A stretch of DNA of 64,000 bases from Sphingobacteriales bacterium (GTDB lineage Bacteria > Bacteroidota > Bacteroidia > Chitinophagales > Chitinophagaceae): positions 1,246,554-1,310,553 of the forward strand of contig RXJG01000004.1 of NCBI GenBank assembly GCA_003963365.1. The letters are read 5' to 3'. Every line of letters begins with the position of its first letter. Positions within the stretch are counted from its first letter, which is position 1. Below, in pieces: positions 7,721 to 15,824 of this stretch. The position numbers and the translations under genes were made by a program. The notes under the pieces are model-generated. The model made no database searches and had not been told where the DNA came from. It was given only the letters and a program-made list of their open reading frames with translations.

Positions 7721-9022
7721 ATGAATGTAACGATATCACCTTCTACAGTAAACGGAACAATACAGACCCCCACTTCTAAAAGTTCGATGCAAAGGGCTTG
7801 TGCGGCAGCTTTACTGGTGAAAGGAAAGAGTGTGATAAAGAATCCCGGTTTCTCCAATGATGATAAGGCGGCTATGGATGTGATACAAAAACTGGGAGCG
7901 AAGATTGAAGTTGACAGTTCACAGTTGACAGTAGACAGTATGGGAGTAAATCCTTCAAGACCTGAAATAAATACTGGTGAAAGTGGATTGGGTGTAAGAA
8001 TGTTTACACCTATTGCAGCTTTGAGTGAAAAAGAAATTTTAATTTCCGGTCATGGTAGTTTGATGGAAAGACCAATGAATTTCTTTGATGAAATTTTACC
8101 AAAGCTGGGAGTAAAGATTGAATCCAACAATGGTAAACTCCCAATGAAAATCCAGGGACCATTAAAACCGGCTACTATTGAAATTGATGGTTCATTAAGT
8201 TCGCAATTTCTTACGGGTTTGCTGATGGCCTTTAGTGCAGCAAATGCAAAAGATGTTTCTATCAAAGTAAATAATCTCAAGAGTCGTCCTTATGTTGATT
8301 TAACATTGGCGGTGATGAAAGAATTCGGAATGAAAGTTCCGCAGAATAAAAACTACGAAGCATTTTATTTTGATTCTCTTCCGGTTAACGGTCAACCGTC
8401 AACGGTCAACTATACCGTTGAAGGCGACTGGAGCGGAGGCGCATTCTTGCTTGTTGCTGCAGGAATTGCCGGTGATGTAACAGTAAATGGTTTGCAGAAT
8501 ACATCCACTCAGGCTGATAAAAAAATTATTGATGCTTTACTGGATGCAGGTGCGGATGTAACTGTGAATGAAGATTCAATCCACATCAAAAAAAATAAAC
8601 TGGAAGCATTTAGTTTTGATGCAACAGATTGCCCGGATTTGTTTCCACCATTAGTGGCATTAGCGGCAAATTGTAAAGGCATCACCAAAATACGTGGGTT
8701 ACGCAGATTGAAACATAAAGAAAGTGACCGTGGTGTTACACTCAAAGAAGAGTTTGACAAACTAAGTACAGCAATTGATTTGAATGATGATGAAATGCTG
8801 GTGCATGGTAATGGTGGCATCTTTGTAAAAAACCATACCATGAATTCACATAATGATCATCGTATTGCCATGGCGGTGGCAGTGGCTTGTCTCAATGCAG
8901 ATTTTGATGTGGAAATAAGAAATGCAGAAGCGGTGAATAAATCATACCCTGATTTTTACCAGCACCTGCAAAAACTGGGAGTAAACGTAACTTTACCTAA
9001 TAAGCAAACGGTTCATGAATAG
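7721..9022 (+). CDS. aroA: 3-phosphoshikimate 1-carboxyvinyltransferase (EPSP synthase)
   Basis: Transfers enolpyruvate from PEP to shikimate 3-phosphate. The 433-residue protein has the repeated beta-alpha-beta fold and the usual signatures: SKSSMQRACAAA near the N-terminus, NTGESGLGVRMF, SLSSQFLTGLLMA, and RLKHKESDR with NSHNDHRIAMA near the C-terminus. The start lies 3 bases after the aroB stop, and the 3-prime end overlaps aroC by 8 bases. Two loops (residues 64-73 and about 221-230) are encoded by 28-bp heptad-repeat elements that look like intergenic repeats, yet the frame is intact. The active-site motifs are untouched. Confidence 0.95.
   Translation: MNVTISPSTVNGTIQTPTSKSSMQRACAAALLVKGKSVIKNPGFSNDDKAAMDVIQKLGAKIEVDSSQLTVDSMGVNPSRPEINTGESGLGVRMFTPIAALSEKEILISGHGSLMERPMNFFDEILPKLGVKIESNNGKLPMKIQGPLKPATIEIDGSLSSQFLTGLLMAFSAANAKDVSIKVNNLKSRPYVDLTLAVMKEFGMKVPQNKNYEAFYFDSLPVNGQPSTVNYTVEGDWSGGAFLLVAAGIAGDVTVNGLQNTSTQADKKIIDALLDAGADVTVNEDSIHIKKNKLEAFSFDATDCPDLFPPLVALAANCKGITKIRGLRRLKHKESDRGVTLKEEFDKLSTAIDLNDDEMLVHGNGGIFVKNHTMNSHNDHRIAMAVAVACLNADFDVEIRNAEAVNKSYPDFYQHLQKLGVNVTLPNKQTVHE
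7910..7937. repeat. 28-bp heptad-repeat element inside aroA (first)
   Basis: GTTGACA GTTCACA GTTGACA GTAGACA, four tandem 7-mers. It encodes V64-DSSQLTVDS within a predicted surface loop of EPSP synthase. The element is open in this frame. Confidence 0.85.
8383..8410. repeat. 28-bp heptad-repeat element inside aroA (second)
   Basis: GGTTAAC GGTCAAC CGTCAAC GGTCAAC, four tandem 7-mers. It encodes the loop PVNGQPSTVN just before the conserved YTVEGDWSGG strand. Its unit differs from the first aroA element, so it is not a simple internal duplication. Confidence 0.85.
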
Positions 9023-10034
9023 TTTTGGAAGATTATTACGGGTATCCATATTTGGTGAATCACATGGTGAATGTGTGGGAATAACCATTGATGGTTGTCC
9101 TGCAGGTTTATCATTATCGCCGGAAGATTTATTGGCTGATTTGGAAAGAAGAAAAGGTGGTAAACAAAAAGGAACCACACCAAGACAGGAAGAAGATTAT
9201 CCCATTTTTAAAAGTGGTGTGTTTAATGGAAAGACAACCGGTTTCCCCATCACCATTTTATTCGAAAATAAAAATACCCGCAGCGAAGATTATAACAAAC
9301 AAAGAAGTATACCACGGCCGGGCCATGCAGACTGGACAGCACATCAAAAGTTTGGCGGTAATGAAGATTACCGTGGCGGCGGACATTTCAGTGCAAGATT
9401 AACTACAGGTATTGTAGCTGCAGGCGCCATTGCAAAAAAATTAATGCATGGCATCAGCATTCATGCCGGGGTAACAGAGATAGGTGGTGAAAAAGATTTG
9501 GAGAAGGGATTGCAGAAAGCAATCGATGCAAAAGATTCTGTTGGTGGAGTGGTAGAGTGTAAGGTAACCGGTATGCCTGTTGGTATTGGTGAGCCGTATT
9601 TTGATTCTGTAGAATCTGTTTTATCGCATATATTATTTGCTATTCCTGCCGTACGGGGAGTCGAGTTTGGTACTGGCTTCGCAGCAGCAAAAATGTTTGG
9701 CAGTGAGCATAATGATGCCATTGAGAATATGCAGGGCAAAACAGTAAGCAATCATGCAGGTGGAGTAGTAGGTGGAATCAGTAATGGAAATGATTTAGTT
9801 TTTCGCCTGGCAATTAAACCAACTTCTTCTACACCCAAAGAACAATACAGTTTAAACTGGGATACAGAACAAATGGAAAATTTTTCCATTAAAGGAAGAC
9901 ATGATCTGTGTGTGGCATTAAGAGCACCGGTTATTGTGGAAGCAGTAACAGCATTAGTGCTGGCTGATTTTATGTTATTGGAACAACGTATACCAAGAGT
10001 GTTGCCCGTTTCGGGAATAATGAATAAAGAATAA
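9015..10034 (+). CDS. aroC: Chorismate synthase
   Basis: Converts EPSP to chorismate with reduced FMN. The 339 residues carry the family signatures: FGESHGECVGITIDGCPAG near the N-terminus, RPGHADWTA, GGGHFSARLT, GVEFGTGF and GRHDLCVALRAPVIVEA. It overlaps aroA by 8 bases, so coupling is likely. It appears to be the last biosynthetic gene of the operon. An inverted pair of heptad elements follows, the first of which starts inside the last codons of the gene. Confidence 0.95.
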   Translation: MNSFGRLLRVSIFGESHGECVGITIDGCPAGLSLSPEDLLADLERRKGGKQKGTTPRQEEDYPIFKSGVFNGKTTGFPITILFENKNTRSEDYNKQRSIPRPGHADWTAHQKFGGNEDYRGGGHFSARLTTGIVAAGAIAKKLMHGISIHAGVTEIGGEKDLEKGLQKAIDAKDSVGGVVECKVTGMPVGIGEPYFDSVESVLSHILFAIPAVRGVEFGTGFAAAKMFGSEHNDAIENMQGKTVSNHAGGVVGGISNGNDLVFRLAIKPTSSTPKEQYSLNWDTEQMENFSIKGRHDLCVALRAPVIVEAVTALVLADFMLLEQRIPRVLPVSGIMNKE

Positions 10035-10101
10035 TGAATATCGAATGAAGAAATATAACTTTTCCCTTCATCATTCAATATTCTTTGTTCGGTGTTCGAT
10101 A
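10021..10101. repeat. Inverted pair of heptad-repeat elements after aroC
   Basis: The left arm is four 7-mers (10021-10048, TGAATAA AGAATAA TGAATAT CGAATGA) and covers the aroC stop codon. The right arm is five 7-mers in inverse orientation (10067-10101, TTCATCA TTCAATA TTCTTTG TTCGGTG TTCGATA). GAA/TTC is the constant core. The arms could form an imperfect hairpin in the mRNA between aroC and the next gene. Confidence 0.75.
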
Positions 10102-10135
10102 TTTTAAATAAGAAATAAAAACTTTTTGAAAGTAT

Positions 10136-10435
10136 ATGGCAGAAATATATCACATCACCACTAAAAAAGAATGGCAGGAAGCAAAAAAGAAAGGTTCGTA
10201 TGAAGCTGCATCATTAGCCACAGAGGGTTTTATTCATTGCTGCGAATTAAAACAGTTGCGTGGAGTGGTTAAAAGATATTATGCGGGGCAGAAAGGATTG
10301 GTAGCATTATTAATAGATACAGAATTAATCAAATCGCCAATCAAGTACGAGCTTTCACCATCGGTTAATGAAGAGTTTCCGCATATTTACGGGCCGATCA
10401 ATGTGGATGCAGTAGAAGATACTTTAGAGTTATAA
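10136..10435 (+). CDS. DUF952-family protein
   Basis: A 99-residue cytoplasmic protein with the DUF952 (COG3502) features: YHITTKKEWQEAKKKGSY at the start, EGFIHCCE in the middle, LLIDTELI, and FPHIYGPINVDAV at the end. The biochemical role of the family is not established to my knowledge. It lies behind aroC and only 9 bases before the next gene, so the two probably share a transcript. Confidence 0.8.
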   Translation: MAEIYHITTKKEWQEAKKKGSYEAASLATEGFIHCCELKQLRGVVKRYYAGQKGLVALLIDTELIKSPIKYELSPSVNEEFPHIYGPINVDAVEDTLEL

Positions 10436-10444
10436 GATTTTATT

Positions 10445-10744
10445 ATGCACAATTATATTATCAACGCTTCTATTCAAATTCTTCCGGTTGGTACAGCTAA
10501 ACATCCGTATAGCTGGGTAGATGAAGCTATTGAAGTAATAAAGCAATCCGGTATTAAACACGAGGTTAGCCCCTTTGCTACAGTGATAGAGGGAACTTAC
10601 AAAGAAGTGATGAAGGTGATTGATGAGGTAAATGAATACCTGGTTTCCAAAGGGTGCGAAGAATGGATCAGCAGTTTGCAAATACAAATTCGCAGTAATG
10701 GAGATATTACTGGTGATGAAAAGACAGATAAATTCAGGGATTAA
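10445..10744 (+). CDS. Thiamine-binding-like / UPF0045 (MTH1187, YkoF-related) protein
   Basis: A 99-residue small alpha-beta protein. It contains NASIQILPVG at the N-terminus, IKQSGIKHEVSPFATVIEG in the middle and a C-terminal helix plus strand. These match the MTH1187/YkoF ferredoxin-like family (DUF77), some members of which bind thiamine or its pyrimidine. Ligand binding here is inference. It ends in a 4-base convergent overlap with the minus-strand gene. Confidence 0.75.
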   Translation: MHNYIINASIQILPVGTAKHPYSWVDEAIEVIKQSGIKHEVSPFATVIEGTYKEVMKVIDEVNEYLVSKGCEEWISSLQIQIRSNGDITGDEKTDKFRD

Positions 10745-11430
10745 TTATTCTGCCAATTAAATTTTACAGTGATCTTTTTGTAAAGAATTATTTTCTCTTT
10801 GCTGTTTATATTTTTATAACTGGCTACCATGCTTAAAGGGGGATAAGATGTCCATCCGCCTGGTTGATCTGAATCGTAGCTGACTTTTAATTCGCTTATT
10901 GAAAGGATTTTCTTGCCGGATTGTGTTGCGATAAATTCAGCTTCTTTTTTTGCTTTTTCCATTACCTTTTTAAATAATTCTTTATCCCAATATTCAGTTT
11001 TACTGTTTTTTAGTTGATAAATAAAAGTTCTGATATTTACTTTCTCACCAATTTCATTTATAAAAAATTTTATTTTATCAATACTGGAAAAGCTTATTGT
11101 ATATAATTGGAGTGAGAGGCCCTCTAAGCGATCATTTAAAAAAGATTCTACTTTGTATAGGCTATCTATTGAGTATTTGGCGGCTATTTTTTTTACTATT
11201 TGAATTCGTTGGGTAACAGACTCTTTACTTTTTTTAATTGAAGTCAATAATTCGTCAGCATAATATCCTGAAAAAGTAATTCCCAATACAATCACTTCCG
11301 GAACCAGTTCAATTGTATCTGCTACTTCAATTTGAAGCGTTTCTTCTGTTTTTGTTTGTGATGCAGACTTAATTGAAGGAAAAGTAATGGAGATTGTGAT
11401 AAGAATCAGCGTATAAAGTTTGATGCGCAT
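10741..11430 (-). CDS. Secreted SIMPL-domain-like (DUF541) protein
   Basis: A 229-residue protein with a signal peptide at about 1-22. It lacks a lipobox and has no TM segments after the signal. The middle and end (EAKKKAEFIATQSGKKILSI-like pattern, with a closing strand KKITVKFNW) fit the SIMPL/DUF541 periplasmic family. Similarity is visible mainly in the C-terminal half, so the call is moderate. It lies 4 bases after the VanX-like gene and probably forms an operon with it. Confidence 0.6.
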   Translation of the reverse strand: MRIKLYTLILITISITFPSIKSASQTKTEETLQIEVADTIELVPEVIVLGITFSGYYADELLTSIKKSKESVTQRIQIVKKIAAKYSIDSLYKVESFLNDRLEGLSLQLYTISFSSIDKIKFFINEIGEKVNIRTFIYQLKNSKTEYWDKELFKKVMEKAKKEAEFIATQSGKKILSISELKVSYDSDQPGGWTSYPPLSMVASYKNINSKEKIILYKKITVKFNWQNN

Positions 11431-11434
11431 ATAA

Positions 11435-12172
11435 TTAAAGTTTAAGCTTCTTGAGTTGTTTAAAGGTAAGATTCATTACCTCATATTCTTTCCCATCTAC
11501 CCAGAAATAATGCCACCATTCGGTATCAAACGCTTTAAAACCATATTTCTCCATCGTTGATTTCAAGAGGTGGCGGTTATTTAATACTTGCTCCGGTAAG
11601 TTTTTAAAAACATGATGAGCAGAATCGGTAAAATTATCAAAACCGGTACCCATATCTAATTCTTTACCGGTTTTCAAATCAATGATAGTAAGGTCGGCAG
11701 CAATGCCCCTGTTATGTCCGCTTCCTTTGGCCGGGTTAGCTGTATAGCGTTCATCTTTTACCAATTCCCACATATATTCAGTTGCGGTATACGGACGATA
11801 AGCATCCCATATTTCCAATCCATAACCTTTTTCGTTTAATTCCTTTTGTACCAGTGCCAGTGCATTGGCGGCGGGTTGCCGCATATAAGTAGCCGTTACT
11901 TTGGGATAAATTTTTGTGTGAGTAAAATTATTGGTGGTGGCGTAAACCAGGTCCAGTACAATATTGGGGATCACTTTTTTAAGATTGACCAGTCTTTTGG
12001 AAGAATCGCTTGCAACCGTTTGCTTATAATCAGCAACTTTAGTAATAACTTTTAATCCGTATTTATTGGGTTCATTATGCTGAGCGAACAGGCAATTGGA
12101 AGTGGATAAAAAAAAATCCTGTATAAAAAAGATTAATAGCAGCAGATACAGTAATTTCCGTTTAATTAACAT
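11435..12172 (-). CDS. D-alanyl-D-alanine dipeptidase (VanX/DdpX family)
   Basis: A zinc dipeptidase of peptidase family M15D that hydrolyses D-Ala-D-Ala, here exported by an N-terminal signal sequence (about residues 1-30). Motifs visible are WDAYRP, the zinc site SGHNRGIAADL (His and Asp ligands) and TEWWHYFW (catalytic Glu and third His). The length of 245 fits. A periplasmic DdpX-like cell-wall recycling role is more likely than vancomycin resistance, since no vanH/vanA genes are nearby. It is divergent from the L,D-transpeptidase gene. Confidence 0.9.
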   Translation of the reverse strand: MLIKRKLLYLLLLIFFIQDFFLSTSNCLFAQHNEPNKYGLKVITKVADYKQTVASDSSKRLVNLKKVIPNIVLDLVYATTNNFTHTKIYPKVTATYMRQPAANALALVQKELNEKGYGLEIWDAYRPYTATEYMWELVKDERYTANPAKGSGHNRGIAADLTIIDLKTGKELDMGTGFDNFTDSAHHVFKNLPEQVLNNRHLLKSTMEKYGFKAFDTEWWHYFWVDGKEYEVMNLTFKQLKKLKL

Positions 12173-12223
12173 GAGACCTTTTCCTGTGAAGATAGATTGT
12201 TTTTTAAATTTATCTGTTATTCC

Positions 12224-13918
12224 ATGAGTCAGCGTTTGATTTATTTTTTAACCGCCTTTATTCTCACCTCGGGTTTATTAAATTCCTGTGGTAACCATAA
12301 CACCGTAAAAAAAGAAGATATTGTAGAGGAGCCGGAGAAAATGGATACCCGCAAGGCAGCTAACATTACCGACATTGTAATGTTTGCACTGGAACATGAA
12401 GGCAAAGTGGATGATAGTATAAAGATTGCTAACCCTTCTTTAGTTCAGGCCTATTATAAAGCGAAAGATTATAAAAGCATCTGGAGTGAGCAGGAGAACT
12501 GGTTGCGGGCAGCAGATTCACTGTATTCCTTTATTGAACATTCAAGAACGTATGGATTATTCCCTTCTGATTATAACTACAGGAATATAAAAACTATCCG
12601 CCAGCGATTTGTTACGGATAGTTTATCAACGAAAGATGCTGCATTATGGTCAAAGGCGGATGTAATGTTTACTGACGCTTTTTTTAGTATTGCTGCCCAT
12701 GTTCATATTGGCAGATTAGGCAAAGACAGCACTTATTTAAATCCTGACAGTGTATTGACGGAAAGCTTCTTTTTTAATAACCTGGATGATGCCTTAAAAA
12801 AATCAAGTATAACAGCGGTGGTGGATTCGCTGGAGCCGAAAATACCAGCGTACAGGGAATTGCGTTATGCCATCAAATCTTTTTTGGACTCAGCTGATCT
12901 TGATAAAAAATATACATGGGTTTCTTTTCCGTTTAAGGATTCATCAGCTTTCATAAAATCATTAGTGAAAAGATTGCAGGAGTATGGAGCACTTTCAAAT
13001 GAGATAAAGAATGTTGATACCAGTTTACTCAAATCTACCATTACAAAAATTCAGAAAGCAAGAGGACTAACTGTAGATGGCAAGCCCGGAGCACAGTTTA
13101 TAAGAATGCTCAATAATACAGATGACGAAAAGTTTAAACGATTAGCCATCACGTTAGACCGGTACAAACAGTTGCCGACCAAAATGCCGGAAACATACCT
13201 GATGGTTAATCTTCCAAGCTATTATTTGAAATTATGGGATAGTGATACCGTTGTGTTTGAATCAAAAGTAGTGGTGGGTAAACCTCAAACCCGCACCCCT
13301 GTGCTCACCAGCCAGATATCCAACATGATCACCTATCCGCAGTGGACCATTCCTACCAGTATCATTGTGAAAGAAGTTCTTCCCGGGTTAAAAAAGAATC
13401 CCGGCTATCTTGCCAAAAAAGGATATATGCTGATGGATGCCAAAGGAGAGGAGGTAGATCCGTACACTGTAAATTGGGAAAAGTATACTAAAGGAATACC
13501 TTATAAAGTAGTGCAGGGTAGCGGGGATGATAATGCATTAGGCGTTTTAAAATTTAATTTCAACAACAAATACGCCGTTTATCTGCATGATACCAACCAA
13601 CGCTATTATTTTGGACGTCCAATCCGGGCTCTCAGTCATGGATGTGTTCGTGTGCAGGAATGGCAAAAATTGGCTCATTTTCTTATTGAAAGGGATAGCC
13701 TGTCATTAAAAGAGCCAGAAACACTAAAATTTGGAACTGATTCCCTTAATGCGTGGTTATCAAGAAAAGAGAAGCATACCCTGCTCATTAAAAACAGGCT
13801 GCCCGTTTATTTAAGGTATTTTACCTGTGATGCTAAAAAGGGAAAAGTTGTATTTTACGAAGATATTTATGGTGAAGACAAGATTTTGAGGGAGAAATAT
13901 TTTGCCAACAAAAACTAA
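12224..13918 (+). CDS. L,D-transpeptidase (YcbB-like, lipoprotein)
   Basis: Forms 3-3 cross-links or attaches proteins to peptidoglycan. From the ATG at 12224 the product is 564 residues with a lipobox LLNSC. An upstream TTG at 12197 would add nine residues, but the ATG gives the better signal. Next come an N-terminal helical scaffold domain, a peptidoglycan-binding-like segment (about 240-300) and the YkuD catalytic domain (about 325-500) with YLHDTN and SHGCVRVQEW, whose Cys is the nucleophile. The domain order matches YcbB/LdtD. It is followed after 3 bases by rlpA, which suggests a cell-wall remodelling pair. Confidence 0.9.
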   Translation: MSQRLIYFLTAFILTSGLLNSCGNHNTVKKEDIVEEPEKMDTRKAANITDIVMFALEHEGKVDDSIKIANPSLVQAYYKAKDYKSIWSEQENWLRAADSLYSFIEHSRTYGLFPSDYNYRNIKTIRQRFVTDSLSTKDAALWSKADVMFTDAFFSIAAHVHIGRLGKDSTYLNPDSVLTESFFFNNLDDALKKSSITAVVDSLEPKIPAYRELRYAIKSFLDSADLDKKYTWVSFPFKDSSAFIKSLVKRLQEYGALSNEIKNVDTSLLKSTITKIQKARGLTVDGKPGAQFIRMLNNTDDEKFKRLAITLDRYKQLPTKMPETYLMVNLPSYYLKLWDSDTVVFESKVVVGKPQTRTPVLTSQISNMITYPQWTIPTSIIVKEVLPGLKKNPGYLAKKGYMLMDAKGEEVDPYTVNWEKYTKGIPYKVVQGSGDDNALGVLKFNFNNKYAVYLHDTNQRYYFGRPIRALSHGCVRVQEWQKLAHFLIERDSLSLKEPETLKFGTDSLNAWLSRKEKHTLLIKNRLPVYLRYFTCDAKKGKVVFYEDIYGEDKILREKYFANKN

Positions 13919-13921
13919 TAC

Positions 13922-14347
13922 ATGCGATTTTTAAAGCCATTCATCTCGGTTTGCTTCGTCTTTATTGGTATTGCCCTTTTTGGCCAGGATACTATAAAGC
14001 AGAAAAAGAAAGTGAGCAGGGTACAGTATGGTACAGCCAGTTTTTACGACAATAAATTTAATGGCCGTAAAACAGCCAGCGGCGAAATATTTAGTCAGAA
14101 AAAGCTTACCGGCGCACATAATACCTTACCGCTTGGAACATATGTAAAGGTTACTAACCTGCGAAATAAGAAATCCGTTATAGTAAAAATAAATGACAGG
14201 CTTCATGCCAAAAACACCCGGTTAATAGACCTTACAAGAACAGCAGCAACGCAACTGGGCTATATAAAATCCGGGCTGACACGGGTAAAAGTGGAAATTT
14301 TGGGCAAAACACGCCCTGCAGATAAACAAAAATATGTTCGTAAATAA
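13922..14347 (+). CDS. Septal ring lytic transglycosylase RlpA-like protein
   Basis: A 141-residue exported protein: signal peptide at about 1-21, then a double-psi beta-barrel (about 36-132). Family signatures are GTASFYDNKFNGRKTASGE, LPLGTYVKVTNL and KINDRLHAKNTRLIDLT. There is no SPOR domain, unlike E. coli RlpA. It is immediately behind the L,D-transpeptidase gene, so both probably act on peptidoglycan. Enzyme activity in this short form is inferred. Confidence 0.88.
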   Translation: MRFLKPFISVCFVFIGIALFGQDTIKQKKKVSRVQYGTASFYDNKFNGRKTASGEIFSQKKLTGAHNTLPLGTYVKVTNLRNKKSVIVKINDRLHAKNTRLIDLTRTAATQLGYIKSGLTRVKVEILGKTRPADKQKYVRK

Positions 14348-14405
14348 TTTGAGCAATTTGTTGATAGCCATTATTTTTGCCATGATTTAAATCAAAACTT
14401 ACTGT

Positions 14406-15746
14406 ATGAAGAAAATTGTACTATCACTGTTAGCAGCAATGGGATGCCTTTACTCATTTGCTCAGACAGCTGATTTAAAGAAAAATTCTGCATTGGGTGT
14501 TCATTTCACTCTTACTGATTTTCAAACTGCTGCAGATATAAGAAAAAGCGGATTGAGTTCTGTCCTCCAAAAAGGAAACTATACGGATATATCTCTGATG
14601 AATCCTGGTTTGGGGCTTTCTTATTGGAAAGGGTTAACTAATCAAATTGATTTTTCAAGCTGGGTAAATTTTTCCTTTTTAAAATACCCTGTGCCCAACA
14701 AGCCAGTTCAAACTGCTGATGCATTTACCATTTCTGCTGACGCTAATCTTAATTTCAAAATGCTGCCAGATAATTTTGTGGTTGTACCATATTTATCTGC
14801 CGGTATCGGGGCAACAAAATATAAAGGTTATTTTTCTGCTTATATGCCATTAGGGGCAGGATTGCAGGTAAATCTTTTCAACGATGCTTTTTTGATGATT
14901 AATTCACAATACAGGGTGCCCACAACCAGTTTGGGAGCTTATCATTTCTTTCATTCTATAGGCTTTGTGGGGGTTATTGGAAAGAAAAAGGAACCAGTTG
15001 TAGTAGTACCGCCACCGCCACCGCCACCACCTCCTCCGGTAGATACGGATAAAGACGGAGTAGTTGATTCATTGGATGCTTGTCCAACAGTACCCGGCCC
15101 GGCTTCCTTAAACGGATGCCCGGATACCGATGGTGATGGTATATTAGATAAGGATGATGCTTGTCCTACTAAGCCCGGCATTGCTAAATATAAAGGTTGT
15201 CCAATACCGGATACCGATGGTGATGGTATTAATGATGAAGAAGATAAATGTCCTACTGTACCAGGGTTGGCCCGTTACCAGGGTTGTCCAATACCGGATA
15301 CCGATGGGGATGGTATCAATGATGAAGAAGATAAATGTCCTACTGTACCTGGGGTGGCAGAAAACTTTGGTTGTCCAAAAATTGATGAGGCCATTATCAA
15401 GAAGATAGAATATGCTGCCAAAAATGTTTACTTCGCTACCGGTAAATATACTTTATTAGCCAAGTCGTTTAAGCCACTAAATGATGTGGTTAAAATTTTA
15501 GCTGAGCATCCTGAATTAAAACTGGATATAGGCGGCCATACCGATAACACAGGCGACGCTACCAAAAACCAGGCATTGAGCCAGAACCGTGCAAAAGCTG
15601 TGTTAGATTATTTGGTTAAGAAAGGTGTTGCAGCTGCTCGTGTAACTTCTGCTGGTTACGGACAGGACCAACCGGTTGCTGATAACAAAACTGCTGCCGG
15701 TCGTGCAAAGAACCGCAGGGTTGAAATTAAAGTGCGTAACTACTAA
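14406..15746 (+). CDS. OmpA-family outer-membrane protein with thrombospondin type-3 repeats
   Basis: The 446-residue protein has a signal peptide (1-19), an N-terminal beta-rich region resembling a barrel (about 25-195), and a ten-proline run near 204-214. Then come four calcium-binding type-3 repeats (DTDGDGI...D.CP pattern, about 215-335) and an OmpA peptidoglycan-binding domain (about 350-446, GHTDNTGD and NRRVEIKV). The architecture is typical of Bacteroidota. Two of the repeats are nearly identical at DNA level. It probably links outer membrane and cell wall. Confidence 0.93.
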   Translation: MKKIVLSLLAAMGCLYSFAQTADLKKNSALGVHFTLTDFQTAADIRKSGLSSVLQKGNYTDISLMNPGLGLSYWKGLTNQIDFSSWVNFSFLKYPVPNKPVQTADAFTISADANLNFKMLPDNFVVVPYLSAGIGATKYKGYFSAYMPLGAGLQVNLFNDAFLMINSQYRVPTTSLGAYHFFHSIGFVGVIGKKKEPVVVVPPPPPPPPPPVDTDKDGVVDSLDACPTVPGPASLNGCPDTDGDGILDKDDACPTKPGIAKYKGCPIPDTDGDGINDEEDKCPTVPGLARYQGCPIPDTDGDGINDEEDKCPTVPGVAENFGCPKIDEAIIKKIEYAAKNVYFATGKYTLLAKSFKPLNDVVKILAEHPELKLDIGGHTDNTGDATKNQALSQNRAKAVLDYLVKKGVAAARVTSAGYGQDQPVADNKTAAGRAKNRRVEIKVRNY

Positions 15747-15774
15747 TAACAACGATTACTAAAACTTACTGCTG

Positions 15775-15803
15775 AAAGTCCCGCCAGATGGCGGGACTTT
15801 TTT
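15775..15803 (+). terminator. Terminator after the OmpA-family gene
   Basis: A perfect 11-bp stem, AAAGTCCCGCC / GGCGGGACTTT with AGAT loop, is followed by TTTTC. It lies between the convergent OmpA-family and recF genes. Confidence 0.9.
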
Positions 15804-15824
15804 TCTTACAACAAAAAAAGTTGT

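Noticed and set aside
9088-9402. 104-codon frame inside aroC
   Set aside because: It is an alternative frame of a well-conserved chorismate synthase gene, with no independent features.
11435-12172. Vancomycin resistance (vanX) reading
   Set aside because: Only the dipeptidase is present, with an export signal and cell-wall remodelling neighbours. There is no vanH, vanA or regulator, so resistance is not supported.
15154-15408. 84-codon frame inside the OmpA-family gene
   Set aside because: It is a shadow of the near-identical type-3 repeats in another frame.
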